Numbered from the stretch's first letter, positions 1 through 8,691 are shown. The stretch: DNA of 52,833 nt from Microcaldota archaeon (GCA_020854825.1 JAHKLY010000005.1:1-52833); one strand, 5' to 3'. Made by a program: numbers and translations. Notes: generated from the letters alone by a model not told the origin.

Positions 1-216
1 ATGTGGCCTAAGTATATTTGGTATTCCATAGGAATATTCAACTTTTTCAATTTTTTTGATTTCAATTTCCGTATCTATATTAACCCCCATCAAAAAATAC
101 AAAGGGAAAAATATAATTTCGTTTATTGAAGCAAGAGCTCCAAGAATCCCGGTCCTTTCAAGTCTAATTATGTCTCCCTCAATAATAATTTTCCCAGTTT
201 TAGTTTCAGCATTCAT
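1..216 (-). CDS. Truncated hypothetical protein (N-terminal 72 residues)
   Basis: An open frame starts at an ATG complementary to 214-216 and runs off the window edge without a stop, giving at least 72 residues. The visible part starts MNAETKTGKI and has a beta-rich look, with one hydrophobic stretch (about residues 37-48, IIFFPLYFLMGV) and a following lysine/glutamate-rich strand. I do not recognise the family. A TATA-like box lies about 20-25 bases upstream of the ATG, so the transcript would be nearly leaderless, which is common in archaea. There is no ribosome-binding site before the ATG, consistent with that reading. Confidence 0.55.
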   Translation of the reverse strand, partial: MNAETKTGKIIIEGDIIRLERTGILGALASINEIIFFPLYFLMGVNIDTEIEIKKIEKVEYSYGIPNILRPH

Positions 217-230
217 GTTTATAGATACAT

Positions 231-243
231 ACAGATATTTTTA
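231..243 (-). promoter_or_regulatory. TATA-box region of the truncated gene
   Basis: On the minus strand the sequence ATTTAAAAATATC lies about 15-27 bases upstream of the ATG at 216. The spacing predicts a transcription start at or within a few bases of the start codon. Further upstream, six-base inverted repeats GAGCAC (250-255) and GTGCTC (274-279) flank an 18-base loop and could be an operator or a chance hairpin. Confidence 0.4.
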
Positions 244-279
244 AATACCGAGCACCCATCCCACATAACATCAGTGCTC

Positions 280-527
280 CAGGTTCTGAAAAAAAATCCT
301 GACAATTATCCTATAATTATCTCTTTTTTACTATCTTTCCTACTTATTCAAAAGCACTGCCAAAAAATCAAAACAAAAACAAAGGAAACAAAACAAAGTT
401 TAATTGATAAACAAGGTTTAAAAAATAAATAAAGTTTAAATAATTAATGTCTAACAAAAAAGGTATAACTAATTAAGATTTAAAGGATAAATAAAATACA
501 AAACAAAAAACAAGAAAAAGAAAAAAA
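280..527. other. AT-rich intergenic region, no gene seen
   Basis: This stretch is very AT-rich and stop-dense in all frames. I see no RNA gene or convincing open frame. Several TTTAAATA-like strings are present, but none sits in front of a gene. The right end (about 504-547) is an inverted repeat of A/G-rich then T/C-rich sequence, plausibly the terminator of the small membrane-protein gene that ends at 528. Confidence 0.4.
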
Positions 528-719
528 CTATTTCTTTTTTCTTTTTGTATAAGCTAGTACTCCCCAAATTCCAAAAATAAAAAATCCAATCATTAATAAA
601 AATCCTATAGTAGGAAGTGCGCTTTCTTTTATCCCAGAAGACATTTGAAACATAAATGATCCAAAGGAAATAACAAAACAAAGTATTGCAATCCCAAATA
701 ATTTAGCATATTTTTCCAT
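528..719 (-). CDS. Small two-helix membrane protein
   Basis: The 63-residue product has two hydrophobic segments, about residues 6-25 (LFGIAILCFVISFGSFMF) and 36-56 (TIGFLLMIGFFIFGIWGVLA), and ends in a lysine/arginine cluster (YTKRKKK). This resembles many small archaeal inner-membrane proteins with both ends inside. No family is recognised. The stop codon lies directly in front of a purine/pyrimidine inverted repeat. It follows queA on the same strand but is separated by about 60 bases, so it may be transcribed with it. Confidence 0.5.
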   Translation of the reverse strand: MEKYAKLFGIAILCFVISFGSFMFQMSSGIKESALPTIGFLLMIGFFIFGIWGVLAYTKRKKK

Positions 720-781
720 AAAATCACCAAATTAATTTAATCATATATATATTCTTTTCTATACTCTCAAAATCTATACTC

Positions 782-1786
782 TCAAAAACGTATGAACATT
801 GCATCTCCAAATGAGTAAAACCTATATTTATACTTTATAGCGCTTTCATAAATATCGTGCCATTTATCTCCTATAAGAGAAGCGACTAATAAAAGCAAAC
901 TAGTGCGCGGAAGATGAAAATTAGTTATTAAACCATCAAAATTAAGATTAAACTTATAGCCTGGATAAACAAATAAAGAAGTTTCTTTAGCGCAAGCCTT
1001 AACTTTACCATTTTTTTGAGATGCACTTTCTAATGCACGTAATGATGTAGTACCAACTACATATAAAGCGCCTTTTCGTTTATTTATACTATCGGCTGTT
1101 TTTTTAGATATTTCAAACCATTCTGAATGCATTTTATATTTAGTATAATCTTCATCTCTTATTTCAGCAAAAGTACCTAATCCTACATGTAAACAAACTT
1201 TTTCAACATTAATTCCTTTTTCTTCTAGCCTATCAAGTAATGTTTTACTAAAATGTAATCCTGCAGTTGGTGCAGCAACTGATCCATCTTTAAAAGCAAA
1301 AACAGTTTGATACCTCTTTCTATCATAAGATTCATTATGTATATACCCTGGTAAAGTGAAATCTCCCTTTTGTTTAAGAACTTCTTCAATAGATTGATTA
1401 AAATTTAATAAAAAATGAAAATCAATTTTAGATACAATCTCTGCAATTACTCCGTCTTGAAAAAATAATTTATTACCAATTTGTGGATTTTTACATTTAA
1501 CAAACGCTTCATACTGTTTAGAAGATTTTTTATTTATTATAGTTATTGATACATGCCCCCCAGATTCCTTTTGTCCTTCTAATTTAGTATTGACTACTTT
1601 AGTTTCATTAACTACAAGTATATCTCCTTTTTTTAAATACTCAATAAGTTCAAAAAAGTTTCTATGGTTTATTTTACCCTCTTTAAAATCATAAATTAAC
1701 AAACGTGATTCATGTCTTTTATTAACTGGATTTTGCGCAATTAATTCTGAAGGCAAATTATAATAGTATTGATTTATTGATTTCAT
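782..1786 (-). CDS. queA: S-adenosylmethionine:tRNA ribosyltransferase-isomerase (QueA)
   Basis: QueA transfers and isomerises the ribosyl part of SAM onto preQ1 already placed in tRNA, giving epoxyqueuosine. The 334-residue length is normal. Family hallmarks are visible in order: FDYELP-type start (YYYNLPSELIAQNP), GDILVVNETKV near residue 55, AAPTAGLHF near 170, HVGLGTFAEI near 200, MHSEWFEI, GTTSLRALES, TNFHLPRTSLLLLV and the C-terminal YRFYSFGDAMFI. QueA is typical of bacteria, and archaea generally make archaeosine instead, so its presence is notable. The same window encodes a bacterial-type Tgt and QueH, the steps before and after QueA. An SD-like AAGTGAG precedes the ATG. Confidence 0.95.
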   Translation of the reverse strand: MKSINQYYYNLPSELIAQNPVNKRHESRLLIYDFKEGKINHRNFFELIEYLKKGDILVVNETKVVNTKLEGQKESGGHVSITIINKKSSKQYEAFVKCKNPQIGNKLFFQDGVIAEIVSKIDFHFLLNFNQSIEEVLKQKGDFTLPGYIHNESYDRKRYQTVFAFKDGSVAAPTAGLHFSKTLLDRLEEKGINVEKVCLHVGLGTFAEIRDEDYTKYKMHSEWFEISKKTADSINKRKGALYVVGTTSLRALESASQKNGKVKACAKETSLFVYPGYKFNLNFDGLITNFHLPRTSLLLLVASLIGDKWHDIYESAIKYKYRFYSFGDAMFIRF

Positions 1787-1830
1787 AATCTCACTTTTAA
1801 GAAAATTATACTAAAATAGACCCTTCAGAG

Positions 1831-1840
1831 TTTAAAAAGG
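1831..1840 (-). promoter_or_regulatory. Probable promoter of queA
   Basis: The minus strand reads CCTTTTTAAA about 45-55 bases upstream of the queA ATG. This is a credible BRE/TATA element and would give a leader of roughly 20-30 nt. No preQ1 riboswitch fold was recognised in the leader. Confidence 0.4.
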
Positions 1841-1907
1841 TATATATACTAACCCCAATATGGATACCCTAGTATCTAGTAAAATAATATTAATAATAAA
1901 TACTAAT

Positions 1908-2570
1908 TTAATAGTCAAAATCAGCAGGTAAATATGAAATATCTTTGATTATCTTATCTGCACTTGATAATTTATCTTTAGGATTAGTTGTTTCAACTGC
2001 TATACAATACGCGCCAGAATCTTTTGCAGCTTTTAAACCTTGAATAGAATCTTCAATAATAACTGTTTCATGCGCTTTGACACCTAGTTTTTTCATAGTT
2101 TTTAAATAAATCTCAGGATTAGGTTTTCCGTTAACAACATCTTCACCAGAATATAAAACCTCAAAATATTTTCTAATATGAAATTTATTAACAACTAAAT
2201 CCATTAACTGCTTAAAAGAAGAAGTTGCAATTGCTAATTTATATCCTTTTTTATTAAGCTCAATTATTTTCTCTTTAGCTTTTGGAAATAATTCTAATTT
2301 ATCTTTAGCAGTTTCAATGAATAATTTTCTTCTTCTTTGAATAGCTTTTTGATTTAAATCTTCTAATTCTTTACCTTTATGTCCTTTTTTCTCTAAAAAA
2401 GGTTTGAAAACCTCATCTTCTGTCTTCCCAATAATTATTGAATATAGTTTATCATCCATAGGGATATCAAATTCTTTATATACTCGAAAATTTATAATTT
2501 TCCAAATAGGTTCTGAATCTACTATAACTCCATCCATATCAAAAATTATTGCTTTCATATACATTACCAA
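1908..2570 (-). CDS. HAD-family phosphatase (beta-phosphoglucomutase-like)
   Basis: The protein is a haloacid dehalogenase-type hydrolase of subfamily I with a helical cap, as in phosphoglycolate phosphatases and beta-phosphoglucomutases. Motif I is FDMDGVIVDSEP, motif II is IATSS, the motif III lysine lies in the GKPNPEIY segment, and motif IV is VIIEDSIQG. The substrate cannot be told from sequence. The coding region overlaps the end of carS: the first ATG (2570) lies across the carS stop, and two more in-frame ATGs occur at 2564 and 2558, the last giving a start directly on MKAIIFDMDG. Translational coupling to carS is likely. Confidence 0.88.
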   Translation of the reverse strand: MVMYMKAIIFDMDGVIVDSEPIWKIINFRVYKEFDIPMDDKLYSIIIGKTEDEVFKPFLEKKGHKGKELEDLNQKAIQRRRKLFIETAKDKLELFPKAKEKIIELNKKGYKLAIATSSFKQLMDLVVNKFHIRKYFEVLYSGEDVVNGKPNPEIYLKTMKKLGVKAHETVIIEDSIQGLKAAKDSGAYCIAVETTNPKDKLSSADKIIKDISYLPADFDY

Positions 2571-3100
2571 GGTACATTTTTTAATTTAAAAATATATGCA
2601 AGTAAATTTGCTATTTTATGGAGTGTAAATGTTATTATAATTAAAATCAATACGTCTACAAAGGATAATGTGAATAGAAGACTATCAAAAACAAAACTTC
2701 CAAATAGCAAGGCTATTAAAAGAAAAATTATTTCATCAATAAAAAACATAGACGTGCCCCTTTCTCTATTAAATCTTCTTTTTAGAAAACTTCCGCAAAG
2801 ATCTCCAAAAATAGCACCAAAACCTAATAATACTCCTGAATAAATATATGACATCTGAGAATTAAATATATTATATGGAGTATTAAAAATAAACAAACCT
2901 AATATTCCACCTATAAAAAATCCACCAACAACCGCAGATACAAATCCCCTAACTGTTTTACCAGGACCAAATATTCTCTTTCCGTCTATGAAATTTTTAT
3001 TTAAATCAATAGGAGTTCCATGCCCCAATAATACAGGTAAAGAATTTGCTACATATGCGGGCAAAATAAATATAAATAATTGAATAAAATGAAAAACCAT
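2564..3100 (-). CDS. carS: CDP-archaeol synthase (CarS)
   Basis: CarS is an integral membrane CTP:2,3-di-O-geranylgeranylglycerol-phosphate cytidylyltransferase that makes CDP-archaeol, the activated precursor of archaeal polar lipids. The 178-residue product carries the diagnostic motifs PAYVANSLPVLLG, GTPIDLNKNFIDGKRI and FGPGKTVRGF near the N-terminus and the FGDLCGSFLKRR region later, with about five hydrophobic segments. It shows that the cell can make at least one step of archaeal membrane lipid itself, which not all DPANN lineages can. It is divergent from the Cys-rich secreted protein that starts at 3134. Confidence 0.92.
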   Translation of the reverse strand: MVFHFIQLFIFILPAYVANSLPVLLGHGTPIDLNKNFIDGKRIFGPGKTVRGFVSAVVGGFFIGGILGLFIFNTPYNIFNSQMSYIYSGVLLGFGAIFGDLCGSFLKRRFNRERGTSMFFIDEIIFLLIALLFGSFVFDSLLFTLSFVDVLILIIITFTLHKIANLLAYIFKLKNVPW

Positions 3101-3133
3101 ATATTTATAATAATAAAAAGTATTAAATTGCTT

Positions 3134-3496
3134 ATGAAAAAGAAAAAAACCAAAAAAACTGATAAAATTTTCGTTTTAGTAATAATTATTATATCTATTT
3201 TAGCAATCACAGTAATAGGAATTAAAAAAACAGAAGATTTAAACAAAGAAATACCCCTTATTGAAAATAATACTAAAATAGAATTATCTAGATGTCTTGA
3301 AGGAGAAGAAAAAGAATGTATAACAGAATATAATTGTGATGGAACACAATATTGTAAAAATGGAAAATGGACTAATTGCTACAAAAATAAAGTTGTGTGC
3401 ATACCTAGCAAAGAATACACTTGTGCATTAACTCCTTGTTTATCTGGTACAAAAGTATGCAACGACTGCGGAACAGGTTGGGAAAAATGTAAATAA
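3134..3496 (+). CDS. Small membrane-anchored Cys-rich extracellular protein
   Basis: The start at 3134 (MKKKKTKK) is chosen because it gives a positively charged head followed by a single hydrophobic segment (about residues 12-28, IFVLVIIIISILAITVI), as in an uncleaved signal anchor. An upstream ATG at 3080 is possible but overlaps the carS start. The outside part holds twelve cysteines spaced in short loops (CLEGEEKEC, CDGTQYC, CIPS, CNDC), suggesting a disulfide-rich mini-domain. The pattern 'C-x-G-x-x-x-C-x-G-x-W-x-x-C' recalls the Cys-rich repeats of the large surface protein at 14.6-20 kb, but I cannot assign a family. Confidence 0.6.
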   Translation: MKKKKTKKTDKIFVLVIIIISILAITVIGIKKTEDLNKEIPLIENNTKIELSRCLEGEEKECITEYNCDGTQYCKNGKWTNCYKNKVVCIPSKEYTCALTPCLSGTKVCNDCGTGWEKCK

Positions 3497-3510
3497 GGCT
3501 ACCAAACATA

Positions 3511-3522
3511 GGTTTAAATACA
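3511..3522 (+). promoter_or_regulatory. Promoter of rtcB
   Basis: GGTTTAAATACA matches an archaeal TATA box and lies about 43-54 bases upstream of the rtcB ATG at 3565. An SD-like AAAGGTAG precedes the start codon. Confidence 0.5.
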
Positions 3523-3564
3523 TTAATTTAGTAAAAATATATAGAAGTTAAAAGGTAGATAGAT

Positions 3565-6372
3565 ATGAAAAAAATTAATGAAGCAGAGTGGCAAGTAGAT
3601 AAAGAAGGAAACATGAAAGTACCTATAACTATTATTGGAACAGAAAAAATTGTTGAACAAATGAAGAGAGATAGAACATTAAATCAAATAAAAAATGTAG
3701 CTTCATTACCTGGAATTGTCAAACACGCATTAGTAATGCCTGATGGACACGAAGGGTATGGTTTCCCTATCGGCGGAGTTGCTGCATTTGACATAGAAAA
3801 TGGAATTATTTCCCCAGGGGGAGTCGGCTATGACATTAACTGCTTAACTGGGAATACAAAAATCCCAACTCCATATGGTTGGTATATGTCTATCAAAGAG
3901 CATAATTTTTTATCAAATATAGAACTAACAACTAATGGGAATACCTATCTTTTTAGTACAACCCAAACATATTCAGTATTATCAAAACAAGGAATATCTA
4001 AAGTTAAAAATTTTATGTATAGGGAACACAAAGGAAAAATATATAAAATAAAAAGTACTGGAGGGACTATAACTTGTACTGGTGAGCATCCTATTTATAC
4101 AACAGAAGGAAAAAAATGTGCAAAAAATATAAATACAGAACAAGGTATACTCACAAATCCAATTATTGGAGTAGAATATAAAAAATATAAAAGTTTGGAA
4201 GAAGACAAAAGATTATCTATAATTACAAAAATATTTGGATATCTTATAGGAGACGGTGTTGTTTACAAATCTAACAATAAATTTTATGCTGTTGCATATG
4301 GTAAAGAAGAAGATCTAAAAAAAATGATGACTGATCTAAAATCTATTGGATACGCTTCAAAAACATATCATAGACTAAGAACCCATAATATAAATGGAAA
4401 ACAATTTGAAGCAGATAATTGGGAATTACATATTTACTCAAAAGAGTTTATTAATGAATTGATTGGTTTGGGGATGCCTTTAGGAAATAAAACTAAAACT
4501 ACTACTAACATTCCAAATTGGATAATGGAAGGTCCTCTTTGGATAAAAAGACAATTTTTGGCAGGATATTTTGGAGCTGAAATGTCTAAACCAAAAAGCA
4601 TGAGTAAAACCTGTTTATATTTACCAGATGTAACTATGACAAAAGAAGCGAAGAATGAAAATAATCTTAGATTTTTTATGCTGCAACTCAGTAAAATTTT
4701 AGAAGAATTTGAAATTGAAGTATCTAAAATAACAACAGTTGAAAAAGATAGTAAAAAAATTCGGATGAGAATTCTTATTAATGGTAAAGCTGAAAATCTA
4801 ATAAAACTTTATTCAAAAATAGGTTTTGAATATAATAAAAAAAGAGAATTTTTAGCAAAATGTGCAATATTATATTTAAGAAAAAAAATTAAACATAGAA
4901 AAGAAAGGAGTGAATTAGCAAAATGGATAAAAAAGAAAAGGAAGCAAGGTTTTAAATCAAAGGAACTTAAAAAAATATTAAAAGGAGAAATAAATAATAG
5001 ATTCATTGAACGTGCATTATATGAAAATGCAGGAACACGAATCTCATTAAATTTTCCTTCTTTTGAAGAATTTGTAAAAAAACAAAAAGGTTACTTGAGA
5101 ATATATGGTGCATTAGTGGCAGAAATTGATACAATAAAAGAAAAAGAATACAAAGGCAAAGTATATGATTTCACTATAGAAAAAGATCATAATTTTGTTG
5201 CTAATGGAATTATTGTATCTAACTGCGGGGTAAGGTTAGTTACAACTGGTTTAACTGTGGAACAAGTTACTCCTAAATTAGATGAATTAATCAAAAAACT
5301 CTTCAATAATGTACCTTCGGGAGTAGGTGCAAAAAGTAAATTAAGAGTGGATGAAACTCAATTAAAAAATGCTTTAATAAATGGAGTACAATGGGCGGTT
5401 AAAAATGGATATGGTAGAGAAGAAGATATTGAACATTGTGAAGAATATGGAAAAATGGAAGGTGCAGATCCATCTGCAGTATCTAAAAACGCCATGAAAA
5501 GAGGAAAACCTCAATTTGGAACACTAGGTGCAGGAAACCATTTCTTAGAAATTCAAAAAGTTGATGAAATAGTATTACCAGATATTGCTGAGAAATTCAA
5601 ATTAAAAAAAGATGAAGTAGTTGTAATGATACATTGCGGTTCAAGAGGATTTGGCCATCAAGTATGCGGAGACTACATTGACATTATGCTTAGGGCCTCT
5701 GAAAAATATAAAATAAATTTACCAGATAGAGAATTATGTTGTGCACCTTTAAAATCAGAAGAAGCTCAAAATTATTTGAAAGCTATGAAGTGTGCTGTTA
5801 ATTATGCATTCACAAACAGACAAGTAATAATGCATTGGGTAAGAGAAACTTTTGATGAAGTATTTGGGAATAAAACAAGTGAAAATATGCACTTAGTTTA
5901 TGATGTTGCACATAATATTGCAAAAATAGAAGAACATGAAGTAGACGGGAAAACAATGAAAGTATGTGTACACAGAAAAGGAGCAACAAGAGCCTTTGCA
6001 AAAGGAAGAAAAGAATTACCTAAAACATATATAGACATTGGACAACCGGTTTTAATACCTGGAAGTATGGGAACAGCATCTTATGTACTAGTAGGAAAAG
6101 AAAAAGGAATGCAAGTTTCATTTGGATCAACCTGCCACGGTGCGGGAAGAGTAATGTCTAGATCTGAAGCAATAAGATCATTTACATTTGATCAAGTTAA
6201 AAAAGAAATGGAAAATAAAGGAATAAAATTATTAGCTGCAGACAAAACCGTAGCACAAGAAGAAGCATCTGGAGCATACAAAGACGTAGACGAAGTAGTT
6301 AAAAGCGTTGCATTATCCGGCATAAGTGATATTGTTGTAAAATTAAAACCAATAGGTGTTGTAAAAGGTTGA
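3565..6372 (+). CDS. rtcB: RNA-splicing ligase RtcB, intein-containing
   Basis: RtcB joins 2',3'-cyclic phosphate and 5'-OH ends and is the ligase that seals archaeal tRNA exons after intron removal. The 935-residue precursor is interrupted after residue 92 by a 461-residue intein. The exteins total 474 residues, the normal RtcB length. Extein motifs include PDGHEGYGFPIGG, GVGYDIN, the metal-ligand cysteine in CGVRL, GTLGAGNHFLEI, IHCGSRGFGHQ, HRKGATRAF and the C-terminal GSMGTASYVL and HGAGR region with the guanylylated-histidine site. The intein sits directly before the cysteine of CGVRL, equivalent to the Mn-binding Cys98 of Pyrococcus RtcB, so no active enzyme exists before protein splicing. 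Every tRNA gene in this window needs exon ligation. Confidence 0.95.
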   Translation: MKKINEAEWQVDKEGNMKVPITIIGTEKIVEQMKRDRTLNQIKNVASLPGIVKHALVMPDGHEGYGFPIGGVAAFDIENGIISPGGVGYDINCLTGNTKIPTPYGWYMSIKEHNFLSNIELTTNGNTYLFSTTQTYSVLSKQGISKVKNFMYREHKGKIYKIKSTGGTITCTGEHPIYTTEGKKCAKNINTEQGILTNPIIGVEYKKYKSLEEDKRLSIITKIFGYLIGDGVVYKSNNKFYAVAYGKEEDLKKMMTDLKSIGYASKTYHRLRTHNINGKQFEADNWELHIYSKEFINELIGLGMPLGNKTKTTTNIPNWIMEGPLWIKRQFLAGYFGAEMSKPKSMSKTCLYLPDVTMTKEAKNENNLRFFMLQLSKILEEFEIEVSKITTVEKDSKKIRMRILINGKAENLIKLYSKIGFEYNKKREFLAKCAILYLRKKIKHRKERSELAKWIKKKRKQGFKSKELKKILKGEINNRFIERALYENAGTRISLNFPSFEEFVKKQKGYLRIYGALVAEIDTIKEKEYKGKVYDFTIEKDHNFVANGIIVSNCGVRLVTTGLTVEQVTPKLDELIKKLFNNVPSGVGAKSKLRVDETQLKNALINGVQWAVKNGYGREEDIEHCEEYGKMEGADPSAVSKNAMKRGKPQFGTLGAGNHFLEIQKVDEIVLPDIAEKFKLKKDEVVVMIHCGSRGFGHQVCGDYIDIMLRASEKYKINLPDRELCCAPLKSEEAQNYLKAMKCAVNYAFTNRQVIMHWVRETFDEVFGNKTSENMHLVYDVAHNIAKIEEHEVDGKTMKVCVHRKGATRAFAKGRKELPKTYIDIGQPVLIPGSMGTASYVLVGKEKGMQVSFGSTCHGAGRVMSRSEAIRSFTFDQVKKEMENKGIKLLAADKTVAQEEASGAYKDVDEVVKSVALSGISDIVVKLKPIGVVKG
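3841..5223 (+). mobile_element. RtcB intein with LAGLIDADG-type endonuclease domain
   Basis: The in-frame insertion encodes 461 residues from Cys1 (CLTGNTKI, block A) to the terminal Asn (ANGIIVSN, blocks F/G), followed by extein Cys. The block B motif TCTGEHP with Thr-x-x-His is at intein residues 80-83. Block F is VYDFTIEKDHNFVANG. Two DOD endonuclease motifs are seen: IFGYLIGDGV (about 131-140) and FLAGYFGAEMS (about 239-249). The second has lost the usual aspartates (FGAE in place of the common FDADG type), so homing activity may be altered. The penultimate residue is Ser rather than the usual His, known in some active inteins. Confidence 0.92.
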
Positions 6373-6382
6373 GGTGAAATAA

Positions 6383-7255
6383 ATGGAGATATCAATAGTA
6401 CAAATAATAAAAAATAGTATAAATTTATTTAAAAAATATAAAAAACAAATAATTATGCCTTTTGTAATTATTTTTTTACTTTCATTAACTCTATCTGTCA
6501 TGAGTAATGATTTAAATAAAATGAATGAAGAAATAACAAATACTTCACAAACAAATCCAGATACTCTATCTGTCATGAGTAATGATTTAAATAAAATGAA
6601 TGAAGAAATAACAAATACTTCACAAACAAATCCAGATTTAGCAATATCAAGGATAGGAGAAGATTTAGGATTTTCAATTTTAATTATGATCTTAAGTATT
6701 ATTTTTGGATTTATAAATCAAATGCTTGAGTTCTCTGTATATACTCCAATACAAGAAACAATGAAAAAGACAAAAATAAGTAATTGGAAAACACATTTTA
6801 AAAAACAATTTATTAATACACTTAAACAACTTGTTATTTCTATAATTATATTTATAACTTTAATATTAGGAATCGTTTTAATACTCCTCGGAGCATTCCT
6901 TAATGATTTAATAACCTTTGGGATATTAGGAGGTATATGCATATTAATTTACTTAATCTTACTATTTGTAACAATGTTTTCAAGTTATTATATAGTACTT
7001 AAAAACTCAGGGATCACTAAATCAATTAACTTAAGCTATAAGACAGTAAAAAACAATTTTAAAATCTGCCTATCCTTTATACTAGTATGGGGACTAATAC
7101 TACTAACCTTGAGTTTACTGTATATAATTATAATATTTTTAACAGGAGAAATTCCAACCTATTTATATTATATATCTATCTTTATATCTGCTTTATTTAT
7201 TAATCCAATTCTATTAATCTCATATATTGGATTAGGGGATAAATTAGTAAAATAA
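6383..7255 (+). CDS. Multi-pass membrane protein with duplicated 25-residue segment
   Basis: The 290-residue product starts with an amphipathic head (ISIVQIIKNSINLFKKYKKQ), then a first membrane segment at about residues 21-38, and four or five more from residue 90 on. The layout (short helix, hydrophobic segment, polar stretch, then paired hydrophobic helices with an 'SIKTVKNNFK'-like amphipathic element) resembles the protein at 37758-38483. Both may belong to one family of archaeal membrane proteins of unknown function. Residues 36-60 and 61-85 are identical because of a tandem DNA duplication. The gene starts 10 bases after the rtcB stop with a GAGGTGA ribosome-binding site overlapping the end of rtcB, so it is probably co-transcribed. 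Confidence 0.75.
   Translation: MEISIVQIIKNSINLFKKYKKQIIMPFVIIFLLSLTLSVMSNDLNKMNEEITNTSQTNPDTLSVMSNDLNKMNEEITNTSQTNPDLAISRIGEDLGFSILIMILSIIFGFINQMLEFSVYTPIQETMKKTKISNWKTHFKKQFINTLKQLVISIIIFITLILGIVLILLGAFLNDLITFGILGGICILIYLILLFVTMFSSYYIVLKNSGITKSINLSYKTVKNNFKICLSFILVWGLILLTLSLLYIIIIFLTGEIPTYLYYISIFISALFINPILLISYIGLGDKLVK
6488..6637 (+). repeat. Perfect 75-bp tandem duplication
   Basis: Bases 6488-6562 and 6563-6637 are identical over 75 bp (ACTCTATCTG ... AATCCAGAT). The unit length is a multiple of three, so the reading frame is kept and a 25-residue block is repeated. No mismatch between copies means a very recent event, ongoing copy-number variation, or an assembly artefact. Confidence 0.95.
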
Positions 7256-7312
7256 GCCAAAAACAGGGCTCTCCTTTTTAAATTTTTTTATTGTAATAAA
7301 CTCGGCGAGAAG

Positions 7313-8074
7313 ATGTTTATTTGGGATAAAGAAGTAGAAGATATATTAAATAAATACACAAGTGTTAGCCAAGGTAAGGAGGATTTTGAAGAGTTAGAAC
7401 TTGAAAAATTAAAATTAAGACTACTTTTAAAAACAATTGAAAGTTCAAAAACACTTATGGAAGCAGAAGAAAGAGGACAACTAGCAAAGCAAAAAGTAAA
7501 TGAATTGTGTTATGCTTTTTCTTTTGCTTCATTGCTCGATAGAAAAAAGAGAATAAGAAAAAAAATTGAAAAAACTCAGGTCTTATTACAAAAACTTAAT
7601 ACTATTGATTCAAAAGGAGAATTTTATCAAGAATTACTTAAAAAAACTCATGAACGATTACATCAATATACACAAATTGAATCAAGACCACCAATTAAAA
7701 GACACACTATAGAACAAGTAGTATTAGAAGAGATTGAACACAAAATCTCAAAAGCAAAAAAACAGGTGTTATTAAGAGCTATAACTGCTCCACTAAAACC
7801 TGGAAAAGAAATAAGGATTTTATTAGATAAAAAAAATTTAATAATATTAAGTGAGTCAACAAAACTTCAATACGAAACAGAAAAATCAAAAAAAGAAATT
7901 GAAGAAATATTCAAAATTAAAGAATTGTTTGGAATCCCGATAACTAATTTAAATTCTCCATTAGTTATGGATGTAAAAAAACAAGGAAATAATATTGTTG
8001 TTAATATAATAGAAAAAATATTCGAAAAAAACCAAATTAAAACAAAAAACCACTCATTTATCCTCAAAGCATAA
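7313..8074 (+). CDS. Hypothetical coiled-coil protein
   Basis: The 253-residue product is rich in Lys, Glu and Leu with heptad-like stretches at about residues 20-60 and 75-125, and a more compact C-terminal half with beta-like segments (IRILLDKKNLIILS, NIVVNIIEKIF). There is no signal peptide or membrane segment. I do not recognise the family. It lies upstream of the L15e-RNase P operon on the same strand but ends before that operon's own promoter-like region, so the association may be positional only. Confidence 0.6.
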   Translation: MFIWDKEVEDILNKYTSVSQGKEDFEELELEKLKLRLLLKTIESSKTLMEAEERGQLAKQKVNELCYAFSFASLLDRKKRIRKKIEKTQVLLQKLNTIDSKGEFYQELLKKTHERLHQYTQIESRPPIKRHTIEQVVLEEIEHKISKAKKQVLLRAITAPLKPGKEIRILLDKKNLIILSESTKLQYETEKSKKEIEEIFKIKELFGIPITNLNSPLVMDVKKQGNNIVVNIIEKIFEKNQIKTKNHSFILKA

Positions 8075-8155
8075 GTTTAAAAACATCTATTTACTAATAA
8101 ATATATCGAGATGTGAGCTTTAAGCTTGAATCGACTAATTCAAGAGGTGAATACC

Positions 8156-8683
8156 ATGGGATTATATACATGGATAAAAAAAAGTTTTCAAAAAGAATAC
8201 AAAACAAATAGTCCAGAGTATAAAAAAAGAATTCAAGATTGGAGAAAAGAAGGTGTTATTAATTATGTTGGAAAACCAACTAATTTAGCAAGAGCAAGAT
8301 CATTAGGATATAAAGCAAAAGAAGGATATTTTGTAGTTAGAGTTAAAACTAGAAAAGGAAGAAGAGCAAGAAAAGCCCCAGTTGGGGGTAGAAAACCAAG
8401 TAAAAATTATAAATATATTTCTCCTGGAAAATCCTATCAAGCAATTGCAGAAGAAAAATCAGCAAGAAAATATCCAAATAAAGAAGTTTTAAATTCCTAT
8501 TGGGTTGGTGAAGATGGACAACACAAATATTTTGAGATTATCATGTATGATCCATTGTCTAATTCATTACCAAAAGAATTAATTAATAAAAAAGGTAGAG
8601 CATTTAGGGGATTAACAAGTACAGGTAAAAAACACAGAGGAATAAGACATAGAGGAAAAGGCACAGATAGGCCTGTACGATAG
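8156..8683 (+). CDS. rpl15e: Large-subunit ribosomal protein L15e (eL15)
   Basis: L15e is an archaeal/eukaryotic 50S protein with no bacterial counterpart. The start at 8156 is chosen because it is preceded by GAGGTGA and gives the conserved beginning MGLYTWIKKSF. An earlier TTG at 8126 would add ten non-conserved residues. Conserved parts visible are RARSLGYKAKEGYFVVRVK, the basic GRRARKAPVGGRKPSK loop, NSYWVGEDGQHKYFEIIM and the C-terminal basic GLTSTGKKHRGIRHRGKG. It heads the cluster L15e-rnp3-rnp2, a common archaeal arrangement. Confidence 0.96.
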   Translation: MGLYTWIKKSFQKEYKTNSPEYKKRIQDWRKEGVINYVGKPTNLARARSLGYKAKEGYFVVRVKTRKGRRARKAPVGGRKPSKNYKYISPGKSYQAIAEEKSARKYPNKEVLNSYWVGEDGQHKYFEIIMYDPLSNSLPKELINKKGRAFRGLTSTGKKHRGIRHRGKGTDRPVR

Positions 8684-8691
8684 GATCTACT

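Noticed and set aside
1786-1880. preQ1 riboswitch in front of queA
   Set aside because: No preQ1-I or preQ1-II core was recognisable in the short leader.
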